The notes under the pieces were generated by a model. It was not told where the DNA came from and made no database searches. It worked only from the letters and a program-made list of their open reading frames with translations. 64,000 nucleotides of DNA. Source: Rhizomicrobium sp. Its GTDB lineage: Bacteria > Pseudomonadota > Alphaproteobacteria > Micropepsales > Micropepsaceae. Within the stretch, counting starts at the first letter, position 1. Each line of letters begins with the position of its first letter. The position numbers and the translations under genes were made by a program. This document shows positions 1 through 9,503 of the stretch, piece by piece. Where the stretch lies: positions 3,386,756 to 3,450,755 of the forward strand of contig JBBCGJ010000001.1 in assembly GCA_037200985.1 (NCBI GenBank). Direction: 5' to 3'.

Positions 1-1054
1 CGGGCAGATGGCGGGCGATGACCTGGCCGATGGTGTACTGGTCGAACTTGTCGGCGATGCCGTCGGGCCGCTTGAGCGGCGCGACATAGGCCGGCGCGGC
101 CGGCGCGCCGAGGGCTTCCGCGACCGCTTCCAGCGCCTGCGTGCCGTCCTCGCCGGGATGGGCGAGATAGTGGATGACGCAGCCTTGCGGCAGACCCCAG
201 CTCGGCTTGCCCGGATAGGCGAAGAAGGAGACCGGCGGCTTGGCGCCGACGAGGACGAGCTGCTCGGTGTCGGCGAAGAATTCGACGATCTGCTCGGCGA
301 AATAGGGAATGCGCGCGACCGCGACGCGGCCGGCGCCGCGCTGCAGCCGCGGCGCGAAGGTGTCGCAGGCGAGGCGCGCATCGGACTTGGCCGCGATGCG
401 GCCGGCGGCGGCGAGGCCGCGCTCTTTCAGGGCGAGCCCGCGGATCAGGATCGTCGTCTTCTTGCCGTTCTTGAGCGCCGAGACAGAACGATAGACCGCT
501 TCGTCGGAAACGGGGGACGGATAGGGACGCGGCAGCGCGGGCGCTTCGCCTTCGGCTTCGTTCCACGCCGTGTCGGCGGGCAGGATGAGCGTCGCGATCT
601 GGCCCGGCGGCGACAGCGCCGCCTGCACCGCGCGGGCGCCGTCGGCGGCGACGGTCAAGGCGCTCGGCGAGGACTGCACCCAGGCCGAGACGGGCCTTGC
701 GAAGCCCGCGATGTCGGACGCGAGCGGCGCGTCGTATTGCGCGTGATAGGTCGCGTGATCGCCGACGATGTTCACCACCGGCGTCGCGGCGCGGCGGGCG
801 TTGTGCAGATTGGCGAGGCCGTTGGCGAGGCCCGGCCCCAGATGCAGGAGGGTGCAGGCCGGCTTCTCCGCCATGCGGCCATAGCCGTCGGCCATGCCGG
901 TCACCGCGCCTTCGAACAGGCCGAGCACCGCGCGGATGCCCTCCACCCGGTCGAGCGCGGCGACGAAATGCATCTCCGAGGTGCCGGGATTGGCGAAGCA
1001 GACCTCGATGCCCGAGGCCGCCAGCGTGCGCACCAGGCTTTCCGCGCCGTTCAT
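1..1054 (-). CDS. Thiamine-diphosphate enzyme, acetolactate-synthase-large-subunit type (partial)
   Basis: The reading frame starts at the ATG at 1054 and runs off the left edge of the window, leaving about 351 residues. The N-terminal pyrimidine-binding domain is clear: ANPGTSEMHFV near residue 20, then GLFEGAVTGMADGYGRMA with the glutamate that activates the ThDP aminopyrimidine ring. A middle domain follows at about residues 180-330. The pyrophosphate-binding C-terminal domain lies outside the window. Family members include acetolactate synthase, benzoylformate decarboxylase and oxalyl-CoA decarboxylase relatives. The gene stands alone with no small regulatory subunit visible, so I do not call it ilvB. 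The substrate cannot be told from this part. Confidence 0.85.
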   Translation of the reverse strand, partial: MNGAESLVRTLAASGIEVCFANPGTSEMHFVAALDRVEGIRAVLGLFEGAVTGMADGYGRMAEKPACTLLHLGPGLANGLANLHNARRAATPVVNIVGDHATYHAQYDAPLASDIAGFARPVSAWVQSSPSALTVAADGARAVQAALSPPGQIATLILPADTAWNEAEGEAPALPRPYPSPVSDEAVYRSVSALKNGKKTTILIRGLALKERGLAAAGRIAAKSDARLACDTFAPRLQRGAGRVAVARIPYFAEQIVEFFADTEQLVLVGAKPPVSFFAYPGKPSWGLPQGCVIHYLAHPGEDGTQALEAVAEALGAPAAPAYVAPLKRPDGIADKFDQYTIGQVIARHLP

Positions 1055-1107
1055 GCGTTTCTCCCCTTTTTTCCGGACTTTCTTAGCACCGATTCCGCGG
1101 CCGACCG

Positions 1108-1587
1108 CCCGTTTCGACCGCTCCGGCGGCGACCTCGAAACGCTGACCGGCCGAAGCGCCGAGGCGCTGGAGGGGCCGGCGGTGAAGCGTCATCGCCATA
1201 TCGAGATATCGAGCGTGGTCGATATCGACGCCATCGGCAAGGACGCCGCCAGCCGGATGACCAACGTCCTGCTGGCGGCGGTGAAAAGGGCGGCCGGCGG
1301 ACGACCAGCGCGTGCGCATCGCCGCGATCCATGACGAGGAGCGGGCGCGCCTGAAGGTGATCGTCACCGGCGGGATCGATACGACGCGCGCGCTGCTGGG
1401 CACCATCAAGGCGCTGGCGATCCTGGGCGGCAAGGACGCGATGGCGGATTCGCCGGGCATCCGGCGGCGGCTCGAAGCCCATGCACCGCGCGTGCAGATC
1501 CGCTGGTTCGCAGAGGACGGTCACTTCCTGCGCGGACAGTCGCTGCCGGTCGACGACTTCCTGATGCCGGCAAACCGGATAACATGA
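1108..1587 (+). pseudogene. Decayed alpha/beta-hydrolase remnant
   Basis: Two frames carry protein-like sequence. One ends near 1334; the other runs to the stop at 1585-1587 and appears to continue it after a frame change near 1290-1310. The last ~50 residues (GGKDAMADSPGIRRRLEAH, then EDGHFLRGQ and DDFL) resemble the C-terminus of small alpha/beta hydrolases, where the histidine of the triad sits in a GHxLxGQ context and is followed by an xILDFL helix. No intact N-terminus, nucleophile elbow or good start is visible. I read it as a truncated, frameshifted leftover. The earlier part is too diverged to identify. Confidence 0.45.
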
Positions 1588-1652
1588 CAGGATATTCCTA
1601 CAAGATGCCGCGACGCTCCCGCCTTAGCGTTCGCGCAACGAAGGAGTTTTCG

Positions 1653-2741
1653 ATGTTCCGTCTGCTGACCGTTCTCGCAGCCGCGCTATTCGCCGCCGCC
1701 CCCGTCCGCGCGATGGCGGCGGATGCGCCGCCGGCGCTCGCGCCGCACGAAGCCGATTTCACGGTGCACGATTTCACCTTCGCCTCCGGCGAGACGCTGA
1801 AGGACCTGCGCCTGCACTACACGACGCTCGGCACGCCGAAGCGCGACGCCAAAGGGCGCGTGACCAATGCGGTGCTGATCCTGCACGGCACGGGCGGCGA
1901 CGGGCATCAGTTCCTGGCGCCGCAATTCGCCAATGTGCTGTTCGTGCCGGGCGGACTGCTCGATCCGGCGAAATATTTCATCATCCTGCGCGACGGCATC
2001 GGGCACGGCAAATCCTCCAAGCCGAGCGACGGACTGCATGCGCGGTTTCCGCATTACGACTATGACGACATGGTGAAGGCCGACCATCTGCTGCTCACCG
2101 AGGGGCTGCGCATCGCGCATCTGCGTCTGCTGATGGGGACGTCGATGGGCTGCATGCAGAATTTCGTGTGGGGCGAGACCTATCCCGATTTCATGGACGC
2201 GCTGATGCCGCTGGCCTGCCTGCCGGTCGAGATCGCGGGCCGCAACCGGATGTGGCGCAAGATGATCATCGACGGGATCAAGACCGATCCGGCGTGGGAG
2301 GGCGGCGAATACAAGAGCCAGCCGCTCGCGGGTTTGCGCACGGCGGCCGATTTCCTGGTGATCGCCGGCACCGCGCCGCTTCTGGCGCAGAAGACCTATC
2401 CGACGCGCGACGCGGTCGACGCCTATCTCGCCAAGGTCATCGACAGGAACCTCGCGACGCTGGACGCCAACGATCTTCTTTATCAGGTGGAGTCCTCGCG
2501 CAACTACCATCCCGAGGCCAGACTCGGCCTCATCAAGGCGCCGGTGATGTGGGTGAATTCGGCCGACGATTTCATCAATCCGCCGGAGCTCGGCATCGCG
2601 GAGCGCGACGTCAAGAATATCGCGCATGCGCAGTTCGTCTTGATTCCGATCAGCGACCAGACGCATGGCCACGGCACGCACACCTGGGCGGCGCTGTGGC
2701 AGGATCATCTCGCGGAACTTCTGAAAACCTCAGCGCGCTGA
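1653..2741 (+). CDS. Secreted alpha/beta hydrolase, homoserine O-acetyltransferase-like
   Basis: 362 residues from the ATG at 1653, chosen over upstream in-frame starts because AAGGAG lies at 1641 and a signal peptide (MFRLLTVLAAALFAAAPVRA) follows at once. The fold is that of the MetX group: LILHGTGGDGHQF forms the oxyanion region, GTSMGC is the nucleophile elbow, an aspartate sits in the NSADDFINPPE strand, and the late histidine lies in HGHGTHTW. Periplasmic MetX-like proteins are usually hydrolases of unknown substrate, not methionine enzymes, and the signal peptide supports that here. No methionine genes are nearby. Confidence 0.82.
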   Translation: MFRLLTVLAAALFAAAPVRAMAADAPPALAPHEADFTVHDFTFASGETLKDLRLHYTTLGTPKRDAKGRVTNAVLILHGTGGDGHQFLAPQFANVLFVPGGLLDPAKYFIILRDGIGHGKSSKPSDGLHARFPHYDYDDMVKADHLLLTEGLRIAHLRLLMGTSMGCMQNFVWGETYPDFMDALMPLACLPVEIAGRNRMWRKMIIDGIKTDPAWEGGEYKSQPLAGLRTAADFLVIAGTAPLLAQKTYPTRDAVDAYLAKVIDRNLATLDANDLLYQVESSRNYHPEARLGLIKAPVMWVNSADDFINPPELGIAERDVKNIAHAQFVLIPISDQTHGHGTHTWAALWQDHLAELLKTSAR

Positions 2742-2794
2742 AACGGAAAAAACATCGCGCGACGTCGGGCGGGCGCCGGTTCCCGCGGGAACCC

Positions 2795-2830
2795 GACGCA
2801 ACTTCGCTCAAGCCTCTTGACGCAACTTCG
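2795..2830. repeat. 12-bp direct repeat GACGCAACTTCG
   Basis: Two identical copies lie at 2795-2806 and 2819-2830, 24 bases apart start to start, between the hydrolase and the lytic transglycosylase. A repeat period near two helical turns could be a regulator binding site, but nothing else supports this. Confidence 0.4.
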
Positions 2831-2953
2831 TTGCCGGGCCATTTGCCCGCCTGCGCGCATGAGCGCGCGGGCCTTTGAGCGCAAGCCAAGGCATCCGGCG
2901 AAGCCGATGGCCTCGCCGTCCCCGTCAACGCACAGTTCGCGAGAAGGTTCCCC

Positions 2954-3658
2954 ATGCACAACGACGTTCGCGCACGCCCCGTCATGCGCGATTGGTTTTC
3001 CTCCCTGCTTCACCTGGCCCTGGCCTTCGCCTTCATTCCGATGGCGGTCTTCCTGGCCCTGCCGCACAAGACGCGCGGCCCGATGACCTATGTCGTGAAC
3101 GTGATCACGCAGATGGTCGGCGAAGCGGCGCCGCCGCCGGTCGGCGGCGTGTTCGCCCGCGAAGAAGCGATGAGCGCGAGCGCGCTTATCGGCCGCTGGA
3201 ATCCGCTGATCGCGGAAGCCTCGCGCCGCTTCGGCGTTCCGGCGGACTGGATCCGCGCGGTGATGCAGGTCGAAAGCGGCGGGCGAACCGTGCTGGCACA
3301 GGATCGCCCCATCACCTCGCGGGCCGGCGCGGTCGGCATGATGCAGGTGATGCCCGGCACCTATGAGGAGATGCGCGCCCAATATGGGTTGGGCGACGAT
3401 CCCTACGATCCGCGCGACAACGTGTTCGCCGGCACCGCCTATCTGCGCTGGCTGCACGGCAAGTACGGGTTTCCCGAGATGTTCGCGGCCTATAATGGCG
3501 GGCCCGGCCGGCTGGAGGCGCATCTGCGCGGCGAAGGCGAGTTGCCGAAGGAGACGCGCGACTATGTTGCGAGCGTTACCGGCAAGCTGAACGCGCCGCA
3601 TCGGGCCACGCATGTCGCCGGCCGTCTGCGCCTTGGACGCGCGGCCGCCGCGCCCTAG
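2954..3658 (+). CDS. Membrane-anchored lytic transglycosylase (SLT domain)
   Basis: 234 residues. An N-terminal hydrophobic segment (about residues 15-35, HLALAFAFIPMAVFLAL) acts as anchor or uncleaved signal. The SLT goose-lysozyme-like domain covers about 75-190: RFGVPADWIRAVMQVESGG with the catalytic glutamate, then GAVGMMQVMPGTY and AAYNGGPGR, the three family motifs. It cleaves peptidoglycan glycan strands to 1,6-anhydro ends in the periplasm. The next gene encodes a bactofilin, a scaffold that often works with peptidoglycan enzymes, so a shared role in local wall remodelling is plausible. Confidence 0.9.
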   Translation: MHNDVRARPVMRDWFSSLLHLALAFAFIPMAVFLALPHKTRGPMTYVVNVITQMVGEAAPPPVGGVFAREEAMSASALIGRWNPLIAEASRRFGVPADWIRAVMQVESGGRTVLAQDRPITSRAGAVGMMQVMPGTYEEMRAQYGLGDDPYDPRDNVFAGTAYLRWLHGKYGFPEMFAAYNGGPGRLEAHLRGEGELPKETRDYVASVTGKLNAPHRATHVAGRLRLGRAAAAP

Positions 3659-3822
3659 CAACCGGAGGCCGTAACGGAACTGCCGCTTAAACAGGCGCTT
3701 TGCCGGACATCGCATCGTCCCCATGAAGCGACCGTGACGCAGGACCTTGGGTCACAATCCGCATGCGCCGCCGCCGCAATTTCACTACGCTCGGCCCGAA
3801 AGCGCGAAAGCGGGCATAGGCT

Positions 3823-4233
3823 ATGAGGCAATCGAACCCACCGGCGGGGCCGCCATCGCTGATCGGCGCGGATCTCGTCGTGCAGGGGACGATCACGTCC
3901 GAGAGCGACATCCAGATCGATGGCCGCATCGAGGGAAAAGTGCGCGGCAAGGCGGTCGTGATCGGCGAGGCGGCGTCCGTCGAGGGCGAGATCGTCGCCG
4001 ACGTGCTGACCATCCGCGGCCGCGCGAGCGGCATCCTGCAGTCGCGTAACACGCATCTGAAGGCCGGCGCGCGGGTCGAGGGCGAACTTCTGCACGATGT
4101 GCTGACGGTCGAGCCGGGCGCCCATCTCGACGGATCGGTCCGCCACACGCCGCGGCCGCTGACCCGCGAGATGGAACCGGCAGGGACGGCGTCTTCGGTC
4201 GCCATCGGATTGCTGGCGCCGGCAGCGACCTGA
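3823..4233 (+). CDS. Bactofilin (polymer-forming cytoskeletal protein)
   Basis: 136 residues. The core (about 10-110) shows the repeating short beta turns of the bactofilin right-handed beta-helix: IGADLVVQGTITSESDIQID, then GRIEGKVRGKAVVIGE, EGEIVADVLTIRG and EGELLHDVLTVEPGAHLDG. The proline-rich N-terminal tail and the unstructured C-terminal tail are typical. Bactofilins polymerise without nucleotide on the inner membrane and position wall-modifying enzymes. The lytic transglycosylase 164 bases upstream on the same strand is a likely functional partner. Confidence 0.92.
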   Translation: MRQSNPPAGPPSLIGADLVVQGTITSESDIQIDGRIEGKVRGKAVVIGEAASVEGEIVADVLTIRGRASGILQSRNTHLKAGARVEGELLHDVLTVEPGAHLDGSVRHTPRPLTREMEPAGTASSVAIGLLAPAAT

Positions 4234-4288
4234 CGCAGCGGCCGGTCGGCGCGGGGCGTTCTTTACGAGTCTTCCGCCGGGTCGCCGG

Positions 4289-5857
4289 CTAGGTTCTGGC
4301 GTAGTCCATGCGAAGACGATTCTTGTCGATCTTGCCCGTTGCCGCGAGCGGCATGCGCGCCACCTGGATCACCCGATCGGGTATCCACCAATCGGCCACA
4401 TTGCCGCGCAACGCCGCCAGGAGCGCGCCGCTGTCGATGGTATGGCTCTGCTGCGGCTCGACCACGAGGATCGGCCGCTCGCCCCATTTGGGATCGGCCT
4501 GGCCGATCACGGCAACCTGCCCCACGCCCGGCAGGCGTCCCACGATGGCTTCGATCTCCGCCGGATTGATCCATTCGCCCCCAGATTTGATCAGGTCCTT
4601 GGAGCGGCCGCAGATCGTGAGGTTGCCGGCGTCGTCGATGCTCGCCAGATCGCCGGTGTCGAAATAGCCTTCGGCGTCCACGGCCTCGGCTTCGGCCTTG
4701 AAGTAGCGCTGCACGACGCCCGCGCCCTTCACCTTCAGATGGCCGGCGACATTGCGCTGCCGCGGCAGGGGCGCGCCGGCGGCGTCGGTGAGCTTGAGAT
4801 CGAGCCCGACCGGCGGACGGCCGGAGGCGACGGCCCGGTCCCGGCCGCGCGGCGCCGCGATGGTGCCGAGCGGCGAAAGCTCCGTCATGCCCCAGCTCGT
4901 CTGCACGCGCGCCGCGAGGCGCGTCTCCATCCGTTCGATCAGCGCATCGGGACAGGTCGATCCGCCGATGATGATGCGCTCGAGCGTCGGCACGTCGCCG
5001 CCATTCGCGTCGAGATGGGCCAGCAGGCCCTGCCACACGGTCGGCACGCCCACGGCGATCGTGACGCCCTCCTCGCGGATGAGCCGCGCCAGATTCGCAC
5101 CGTCGGCGTGACGGCCCGGCAGGACCAGCTTGGCGCCGGCGGCCGGCGCGGCGAAGGGGAGGCCCCAGCCATTGGCGTGGAACATCGGCACCGCCGCCAG
5201 GACGCAATCGGCGGTGGTCAGCGCGATGGCGTCGGCCTGCAGCGCGCGCAGCGTGTGAAGGTAGTTGGAGCGGTGGGTGTAAAGCACGCCCTTGGGCGCG
5301 CCGGTCGTGCCGGAGGTGTAGCAGAGCCCCGCCGGCGCGTTCTCGTCGAATGCGCCCCAGCCCGTCTCCCTGCCGAAGTCCGCGAGCAGCGCCTCGAACG
5401 CGAAGGTCCGGACATTCGCGATGGGTTCGTCCGGCGCGCCGTCCAGAAGCACGACCGTCTCGATGCCCGGGCAGCGGCCCACAAGGTCGCGCGCCAGTTC
5501 CGCGAGCCCGCCGCCGACCGCGAGGACGCGGTCTTCCGCCTCGTTCACCATCGCCGCGAGATGCGCCGCCGTGAGGCGCGGGTTGAGCGTGTGGCACACG
5601 AAGCCCGCGCCCATCGCGCCGTAGTAAAGCTCAAAATGGTGCTGCGTATTCCAGGCGAGCGTCGCGATGCGCTGGCCGGTCTTCAGGCCGAGCGCGCGCA
5701 GGCTTCCCGAAAGCCGGTTGGCGCGCGCCCGCAGGGCGGCATAGCCGATGCGCGTGGTCGGGCCCGCCACCGACACGACTTCGGCAGCGCTGTGCCACTT
5801 GGCGGCGTGATCGAGAAACTTGTCTACCGTGAGGGCGTAAGCTTGCATGGCCTGCAT
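4289..5857 (-). CDS. Medium/long-chain fatty-acyl-CoA ligase (AMP-forming)
   Basis: 522 residues, the usual length for ANL-superfamily acyl-CoA ligases. Motifs in order: the P-loop YTSGTTGAPKGVLYTHRS, the aromatic-rich FHANGWGLPF substrate-tunnel motif of the AlkK-like group, SWGMTELSPLGT, YFDTGDLASID, the hinge GRSKDLIKSGGEWINP, and the C-terminal catalytic lysine in TGKIDKNRLR. It makes an acyl-adenylate and then the CoA thioester for beta-oxidation or chain use. It lies just downstream of the TonB receptor gene on the same strand (56-base gap), so uptake of a hydrophobic compound and its activation may be linked. That link is inference. Confidence 0.92.
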   Translation of the reverse strand: MQAMQAYALTVDKFLDHAAKWHSAAEVVSVAGPTTRIGYAALRARANRLSGSLRALGLKTGQRIATLAWNTQHHFELYYGAMGAGFVCHTLNPRLTAAHLAAMVNEAEDRVLAVGGGLAELARDLVGRCPGIETVVLLDGAPDEPIANVRTFAFEALLADFGRETGWGAFDENAPAGLCYTSGTTGAPKGVLYTHRSNYLHTLRALQADAIALTTADCVLAAVPMFHANGWGLPFAAPAAGAKLVLPGRHADGANLARLIREEGVTIAVGVPTVWQGLLAHLDANGGDVPTLERIIIGGSTCPDALIERMETRLAARVQTSWGMTELSPLGTIAAPRGRDRAVASGRPPVGLDLKLTDAAGAPLPRQRNVAGHLKVKGAGVVQRYFKAEAEAVDAEGYFDTGDLASIDDAGNLTICGRSKDLIKSGGEWINPAEIEAIVGRLPGVGQVAVIGQADPKWGERPILVVEPQQSHTIDSGALLAALRGNVADWWIPDRVIQVARMPLAATGKIDKNRLRMDYART

Positions 5858-5912
5858 TCGAACAGTCCGGCCGCCGGCGGTCGTTCAGCCGGCGGCCAGA
5901 AAGAGCCCCCTC

Positions 5913-8303
5913 TCAGAAAAACTTGGACAAGCGGATGCCGTACTGCCGCGGCGCGCCGGCATAGAGGCCGCCGGAATTGTTGGACGCCACGTACTGCTTG
6001 TCCGTCAGGTTGTCGCCATAGAGCGTCCAGAACCAGCTGCCGGTCTTCCATTCGAGCTGCGCGCTGAGCAGATCGCGCACGCCCAGGAGATCGCCCAGGG
6101 CCGGATTGTCGAATATCGACGCCCATTGCCCCGATACATGGGCAAAGCTCAGGCGCGGGGTCAGCGTGTCGCCCTCGCCGATGTCGAAGATGTACTGGGC
6201 GCCGAGATTGTAGGTGACGCTGGGCGCATAGGTGATCGGATGCCCCTTCACGTTGACGCAGTAGGGATCCGTCCCGCCGGTCGCCGGCAGGCACGTCCCG
6301 CTCGCCACGAGATTGAATCGCGGGTCGACCGTCCAGTAGCTGCCCAGTTCGCTCTTCAGCAAGCCGAGGGAGGCGGTGAGGGAGAATTGCCCGAACGTGG
6401 CTTGGGTCTCCCCTTCGAAACCGTAGATCGTGGTCGTCTTGGGAAGGTTGATCTCGTAGCTGTTGCGCGGCGTCTGCGGATCGGACAGCGAGATCTGGAA
6501 GTTGTTGTAGGTCGTGTAGAAGGCGGCCAGCTGGGTGCGCAGATGCCCGTCGAACCAGGAATTCCTCTTCCAGCCCACCTCGTAATTGGTATCCGTCACG
6601 TCGCCGAACGGAGACGGGCCGCCGGCCGCGGATGTGAAGGTGTTGAGGCCGCCGCCCGTATAGCCCGTCGCCACGAAGGCATAGAGGAAGTCGCCGTCAT
6701 TGACGGCCCAGTCGACCGCCGCCTTGTAGGAGAGATTGTTCGACTGCTGACCCTCGAAATCGTGGATCGGCACCGGCGTCAGCGTCGTCACGCCGAAGCC
6801 GTTGCCGTAGTTCCAGAGCATGACGTCGTTGTGCGTGCGGGTCTGGGTCCAGCGGCCGCCCAGGGAAACCTGGACGCCGTCGCCGAGCTTGGCTTCGACC
6901 TGGCCGAAGGCGGCAATGTCCTGATTGCTCGTATGTCCCTGGAACGTGTAGGAGGTATATTGATAGAGATTGCCCGCATTGGGCGTGGGGCCGCCCGGGA
7001 AGCGGGGGCCGACGGCGATCCAGAACTGATAGGGCGGAAGCCAGCCGTAGTCGTTTTCCTGCGCGTACAAGCCCAGCACCCAGGTGATCGGCCCGTCGTC
7101 GGGCGAGACCAGGTTGAGCTCCTCGGAATAGACGGTCTCGTCCACCCGATCCAGGAAGGTCCAGTTCTTCGTGCCGGCAAGCCAGTCCGCAACGGTGGCG
7201 GCGCTGCCGAAGTAAGGATAGTCGGACGGGGCTCCGTAATCGGTGCCGTCGAGGTCGGTCGTCCAATTGCCGTTGCCGACATTGTAGTCGGAAATGGACT
7301 GCAGCTTGATCCCGCTCGGGAAGACGTAATCGATCTTCACGATGCCGCGCTGCTCGCGATCCATTCGCGCCATCGGCGCATTGGCCGTCGCATGGAAAAG
7401 ATTGCCGTCGTGATACGGATTGGGAATGCCGTATGGCGCGACGGGAGCGCCGACAGGTAGGAGCTGCGAGAACGGAACGGACGGCGCGGCGCCGAAATCC
7501 TGATAGAGGGCGTCGTACTTGACCGACACCGTCAGGGCGTCGGTGGGCTGCCACAGGACGCTGAGGCGCCCGGCGGCCACCCGGAGATCGCCCGGATTGT
7601 AGCCGGGCTTGCAGCCGTCATATTTGAAATGCGGACAGGCATCCGCCGGATCCCTGTCGATGATGCTGTAGAAGCTGCCGCGGGCCTCGCCGAAGCCCGA
7701 GATGCGGATCGCCAGGTCGTCGGTGATCGGAACGTTGACCGCGCCCTGCAACTGGCCGTCATTGTAATTGCCGTATTGGCCCATGAAATAGCCGTTATAG
7801 CCGCCGCCGATCACCGGATCGTTCGTCGACACGAACACCGCGCCGCCCGTCGCGTTCTGGCCCACGAAGGTGCCTTGCGGCCCGCGATACACTTCGACGC
7901 TCTTGATGTCGTAATAGGGCTCCGCCGTCAGATAGCCCGGGAAGGTCGACGCGCCGTCGCGGTAGGTGACGACGCCCGGCGGCGTCTGGGTGTTGTGCTC
8001 GCCCTTGCCGATGCCGCGGATGTCGAAGTCGACGCCCTGGCCCAGATCGTTGACCGTCACATTGGGCGCGATGAACTGCAGCGCGTTGACGTTGAACACG
8101 TCCCGGTTCTGAAGATCCTCGCCGCTCAGGACGCTCGCCGTGATCGGCGTCTTCATCAGATCTTCGGACCGGCGCTCTGCGGTGACGACCACCGTCTCGA
8201 TGCCGCCGTTCGCATTGTCGGCGGCCGATGCGGCCGACGGCCAGGCCGCGCCGCAGCAGACAAGCGCCAGAACGGACGTGGATAGGCTAAGCGTGCGCCT
8301 CAT
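5913..8303 (-). CDS. TonB-dependent outer-membrane receptor
   Basis: 796 residues from the ATG at 8303, preferred over the upstream in-frame start because a GGGGAG stretch lies just before it and a signal peptide follows (MRRTLSLSTSVLALVCCG, ending ASAAD). ETVVVTAERR is the TonB-box region, the plug covers about 35-170 (with VEVYRGPQGTFVGQNATGGA), and the rest is a beta-barrel that ends in the expected terminal phenylalanine (RLSKFF). The protein resembles receptors for plant, steroid or aromatic compounds rather than clear siderophore receptors, but the ligand cannot be read from sequence. A nearby TetR gene and operator-like palindrome suggest induction by a small molecule. Confidence 0.93.
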   Translation of the reverse strand: MRRTLSLSTSVLALVCCGAAWPSAASAADNANGGIETVVVTAERRSEDLMKTPITASVLSGEDLQNRDVFNVNALQFIAPNVTVNDLGQGVDFDIRGIGKGEHNTQTPPGVVTYRDGASTFPGYLTAEPYYDIKSVEVYRGPQGTFVGQNATGGAVFVSTNDPVIGGGYNGYFMGQYGNYNDGQLQGAVNVPITDDLAIRISGFGEARGSFYSIIDRDPADACPHFKYDGCKPGYNPGDLRVAAGRLSVLWQPTDALTVSVKYDALYQDFGAAPSVPFSQLLPVGAPVAPYGIPNPYHDGNLFHATANAPMARMDREQRGIVKIDYVFPSGIKLQSISDYNVGNGNWTTDLDGTDYGAPSDYPYFGSAATVADWLAGTKNWTFLDRVDETVYSEELNLVSPDDGPITWVLGLYAQENDYGWLPPYQFWIAVGPRFPGGPTPNAGNLYQYTSYTFQGHTSNQDIAAFGQVEAKLGDGVQVSLGGRWTQTRTHNDVMLWNYGNGFGVTTLTPVPIHDFEGQQSNNLSYKAAVDWAVNDGDFLYAFVATGYTGGGLNTFTSAAGGPSPFGDVTDTNYEVGWKRNSWFDGHLRTQLAAFYTTYNNFQISLSDPQTPRNSYEINLPKTTTIYGFEGETQATFGQFSLTASLGLLKSELGSYWTVDPRFNLVASGTCLPATGGTDPYCVNVKGHPITYAPSVTYNLGAQYIFDIGEGDTLTPRLSFAHVSGQWASIFDNPALGDLLGVRDLLSAQLEWKTGSWFWTLYGDNLTDKQYVASNNSGGLYAGAPRQYGIRLSKFF

Positions 8304-8681
8304 GAGTTTCGCTCCCCTCTCGCCCGCGGGCGATGAACCTCGTGCTCTGCGGCACGTTCGCAAACGCTGGCAGGAAACCGGATCATGGTCAATACTGACT
8401 TACACAACAGTCAATATGTTTGGCCCGGCGTGATGCGGGAACGACACAGGGGCGGGGCGCCGGAGCGGTTCGAGCAGGTCCGGCGGAAGTGCCGGACGCG
8501 TCGCGCACGCGTCGAGGGACGCCGTCGACGCGACGGCATCGCGCTGTGCGACGACTCAAACCACCCCCCAGCGGATGTCGCCCATGCGCGCGAATCTTGA
8601 AGGAGCAGGCGGCCAGCGCGCCGCTTGCGAGCAACGACGCCGCGTTGACGCGTCAGTTACAGGTCGGCAATCTGGCCCGCA
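8304..8681. other. Intergenic region between divergent TonB receptor and TetR genes
   Basis: 378 bases with no supported gene. It holds the inverted repeat at 8392-8417. The rest is GC-rich and shows no other motif I can defend. Confidence 0.6.
8392..8417. promoter_or_regulatory. Candidate TetR operator (inverted repeat)
   Basis: ATACTGACT at 8392-8400 and AGTCAATAT at 8409-8417 form 9-base arms with one mismatch around an 8-base spacer. The site lies 89 bases before the TonB receptor start in an AT-rich patch of otherwise GC-rich DNA, and the next gene on the other side encodes a TetR regulator. GTCAATA also occurs twice here as a direct repeat. The operator role is inferred. Confidence 0.5.
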
Positions 8682-9431
8682 ATGAGCAATATCGAAAAAG
8701 TCGTACAGACCGGCGCGCCGGCGCCGCGGCGTCCGCGTGCCCGGAACAACAAGGCGCGCGCGCGTGAAGCGTCGATCGAACGCATTCTCAACGCCGCCGA
8801 GCAGCTGTTCGCCGAGTTCGGCTATCACGGCGTCACGCTGAAGGACGTCGCATCGCGCATCGGCGTCAGCTCGACGCTGATTCACTACCATTTCAAGGGC
8901 AAGGAAAGCATTTTCGAGGCGGTCTGGGCGCGGCGGGCGCCGCTCTCGGCGCGCAACCGGCTCGAGGCGATGCGGCGCTATGCCGAAGAGGTGGGCGGGA
9001 ACGTCACGGTCGAGGGCGCGCTGCGGGCCTGGATCAACACCGACCTGAACGTGCAGATCGAAGACGAGGAAAATTGGGCGTCGTTCGGCAAGATCGCGGC
9101 ACAGGCCAACAGCACGGCCGGCTGGGGCGCCGAGAAGATGACGAAGTATTTCGATCCGGTCGCGCTCGCGCTGATCGACCTGCTCAAGAAAGCGATGCCG
9201 AATTGCGACGAGGAACGGATCTACTGGGGCTATCACTTCTTGTCGGGCGCGATGACCCACAATATGGCGCGCACCGGCCGGCTCGACAGCCTGTCCCATG
9301 GAATCTGCTCGTCGGACGATTTCATCTCGATCCGGGAGCATATGGCGGCGTTCATGGCCGCCGGCTTTCGGGCGATCTGCGAAGGCCCGGCCGCCGGGAA
9401 GACGGCGCGCCGCCGGCGCAGACCTTCCTGA
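8682..9431 (+). CDS. TetR/AcrR-family transcriptional regulator
   Basis: 249 residues. After a basic tail, residues 25-75 form the TetR helix-turn-helix (RILNAAEQLFAEFGYHGVT, then IGVSSTLIHYHFKGKESIF). The C-terminal ligand and dimer domain includes a conserved WGYHFLSGAMTH stretch. TetR proteins repress until a small ligand binds. The gene diverges from the TonB receptor and acyl-CoA ligase, and a palindrome lies between them, so local control of uptake is likely but not shown. Confidence 0.9.
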   Translation: MSNIEKVVQTGAPAPRRPRARNNKARAREASIERILNAAEQLFAEFGYHGVTLKDVASRIGVSSTLIHYHFKGKESIFEAVWARRAPLSARNRLEAMRRYAEEVGGNVTVEGALRAWINTDLNVQIEDEENWASFGKIAAQANSTAGWGAEKMTKYFDPVALALIDLLKKAMPNCDEERIYWGYHFLSGAMTHNMARTGRLDSLSHGICSSDDFISIREHMAAFMAAGFRAICEGPAAGKTARRRRRPS

Positions 9432-9503
9432 CCTGACCGGAGACGGCCGAAGCGGAGCCGGCGCGAAACAGCCCCAGACTCCGCCACGCGATGCGCCGGC
9501 GCG

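Noticed and set aside
8-1354. Long plus-strand frame over the TPP enzyme
   Set aside because: It is Arg/Gly/Ala-rich shadow sequence. The minus strand has clear ThDP-enzyme motifs and a sensible start.
1653-2741. metX homoserine O-acetyltransferase
   Set aside because: A signal peptide and absence of methionine genes argue for a periplasmic hydrolase.
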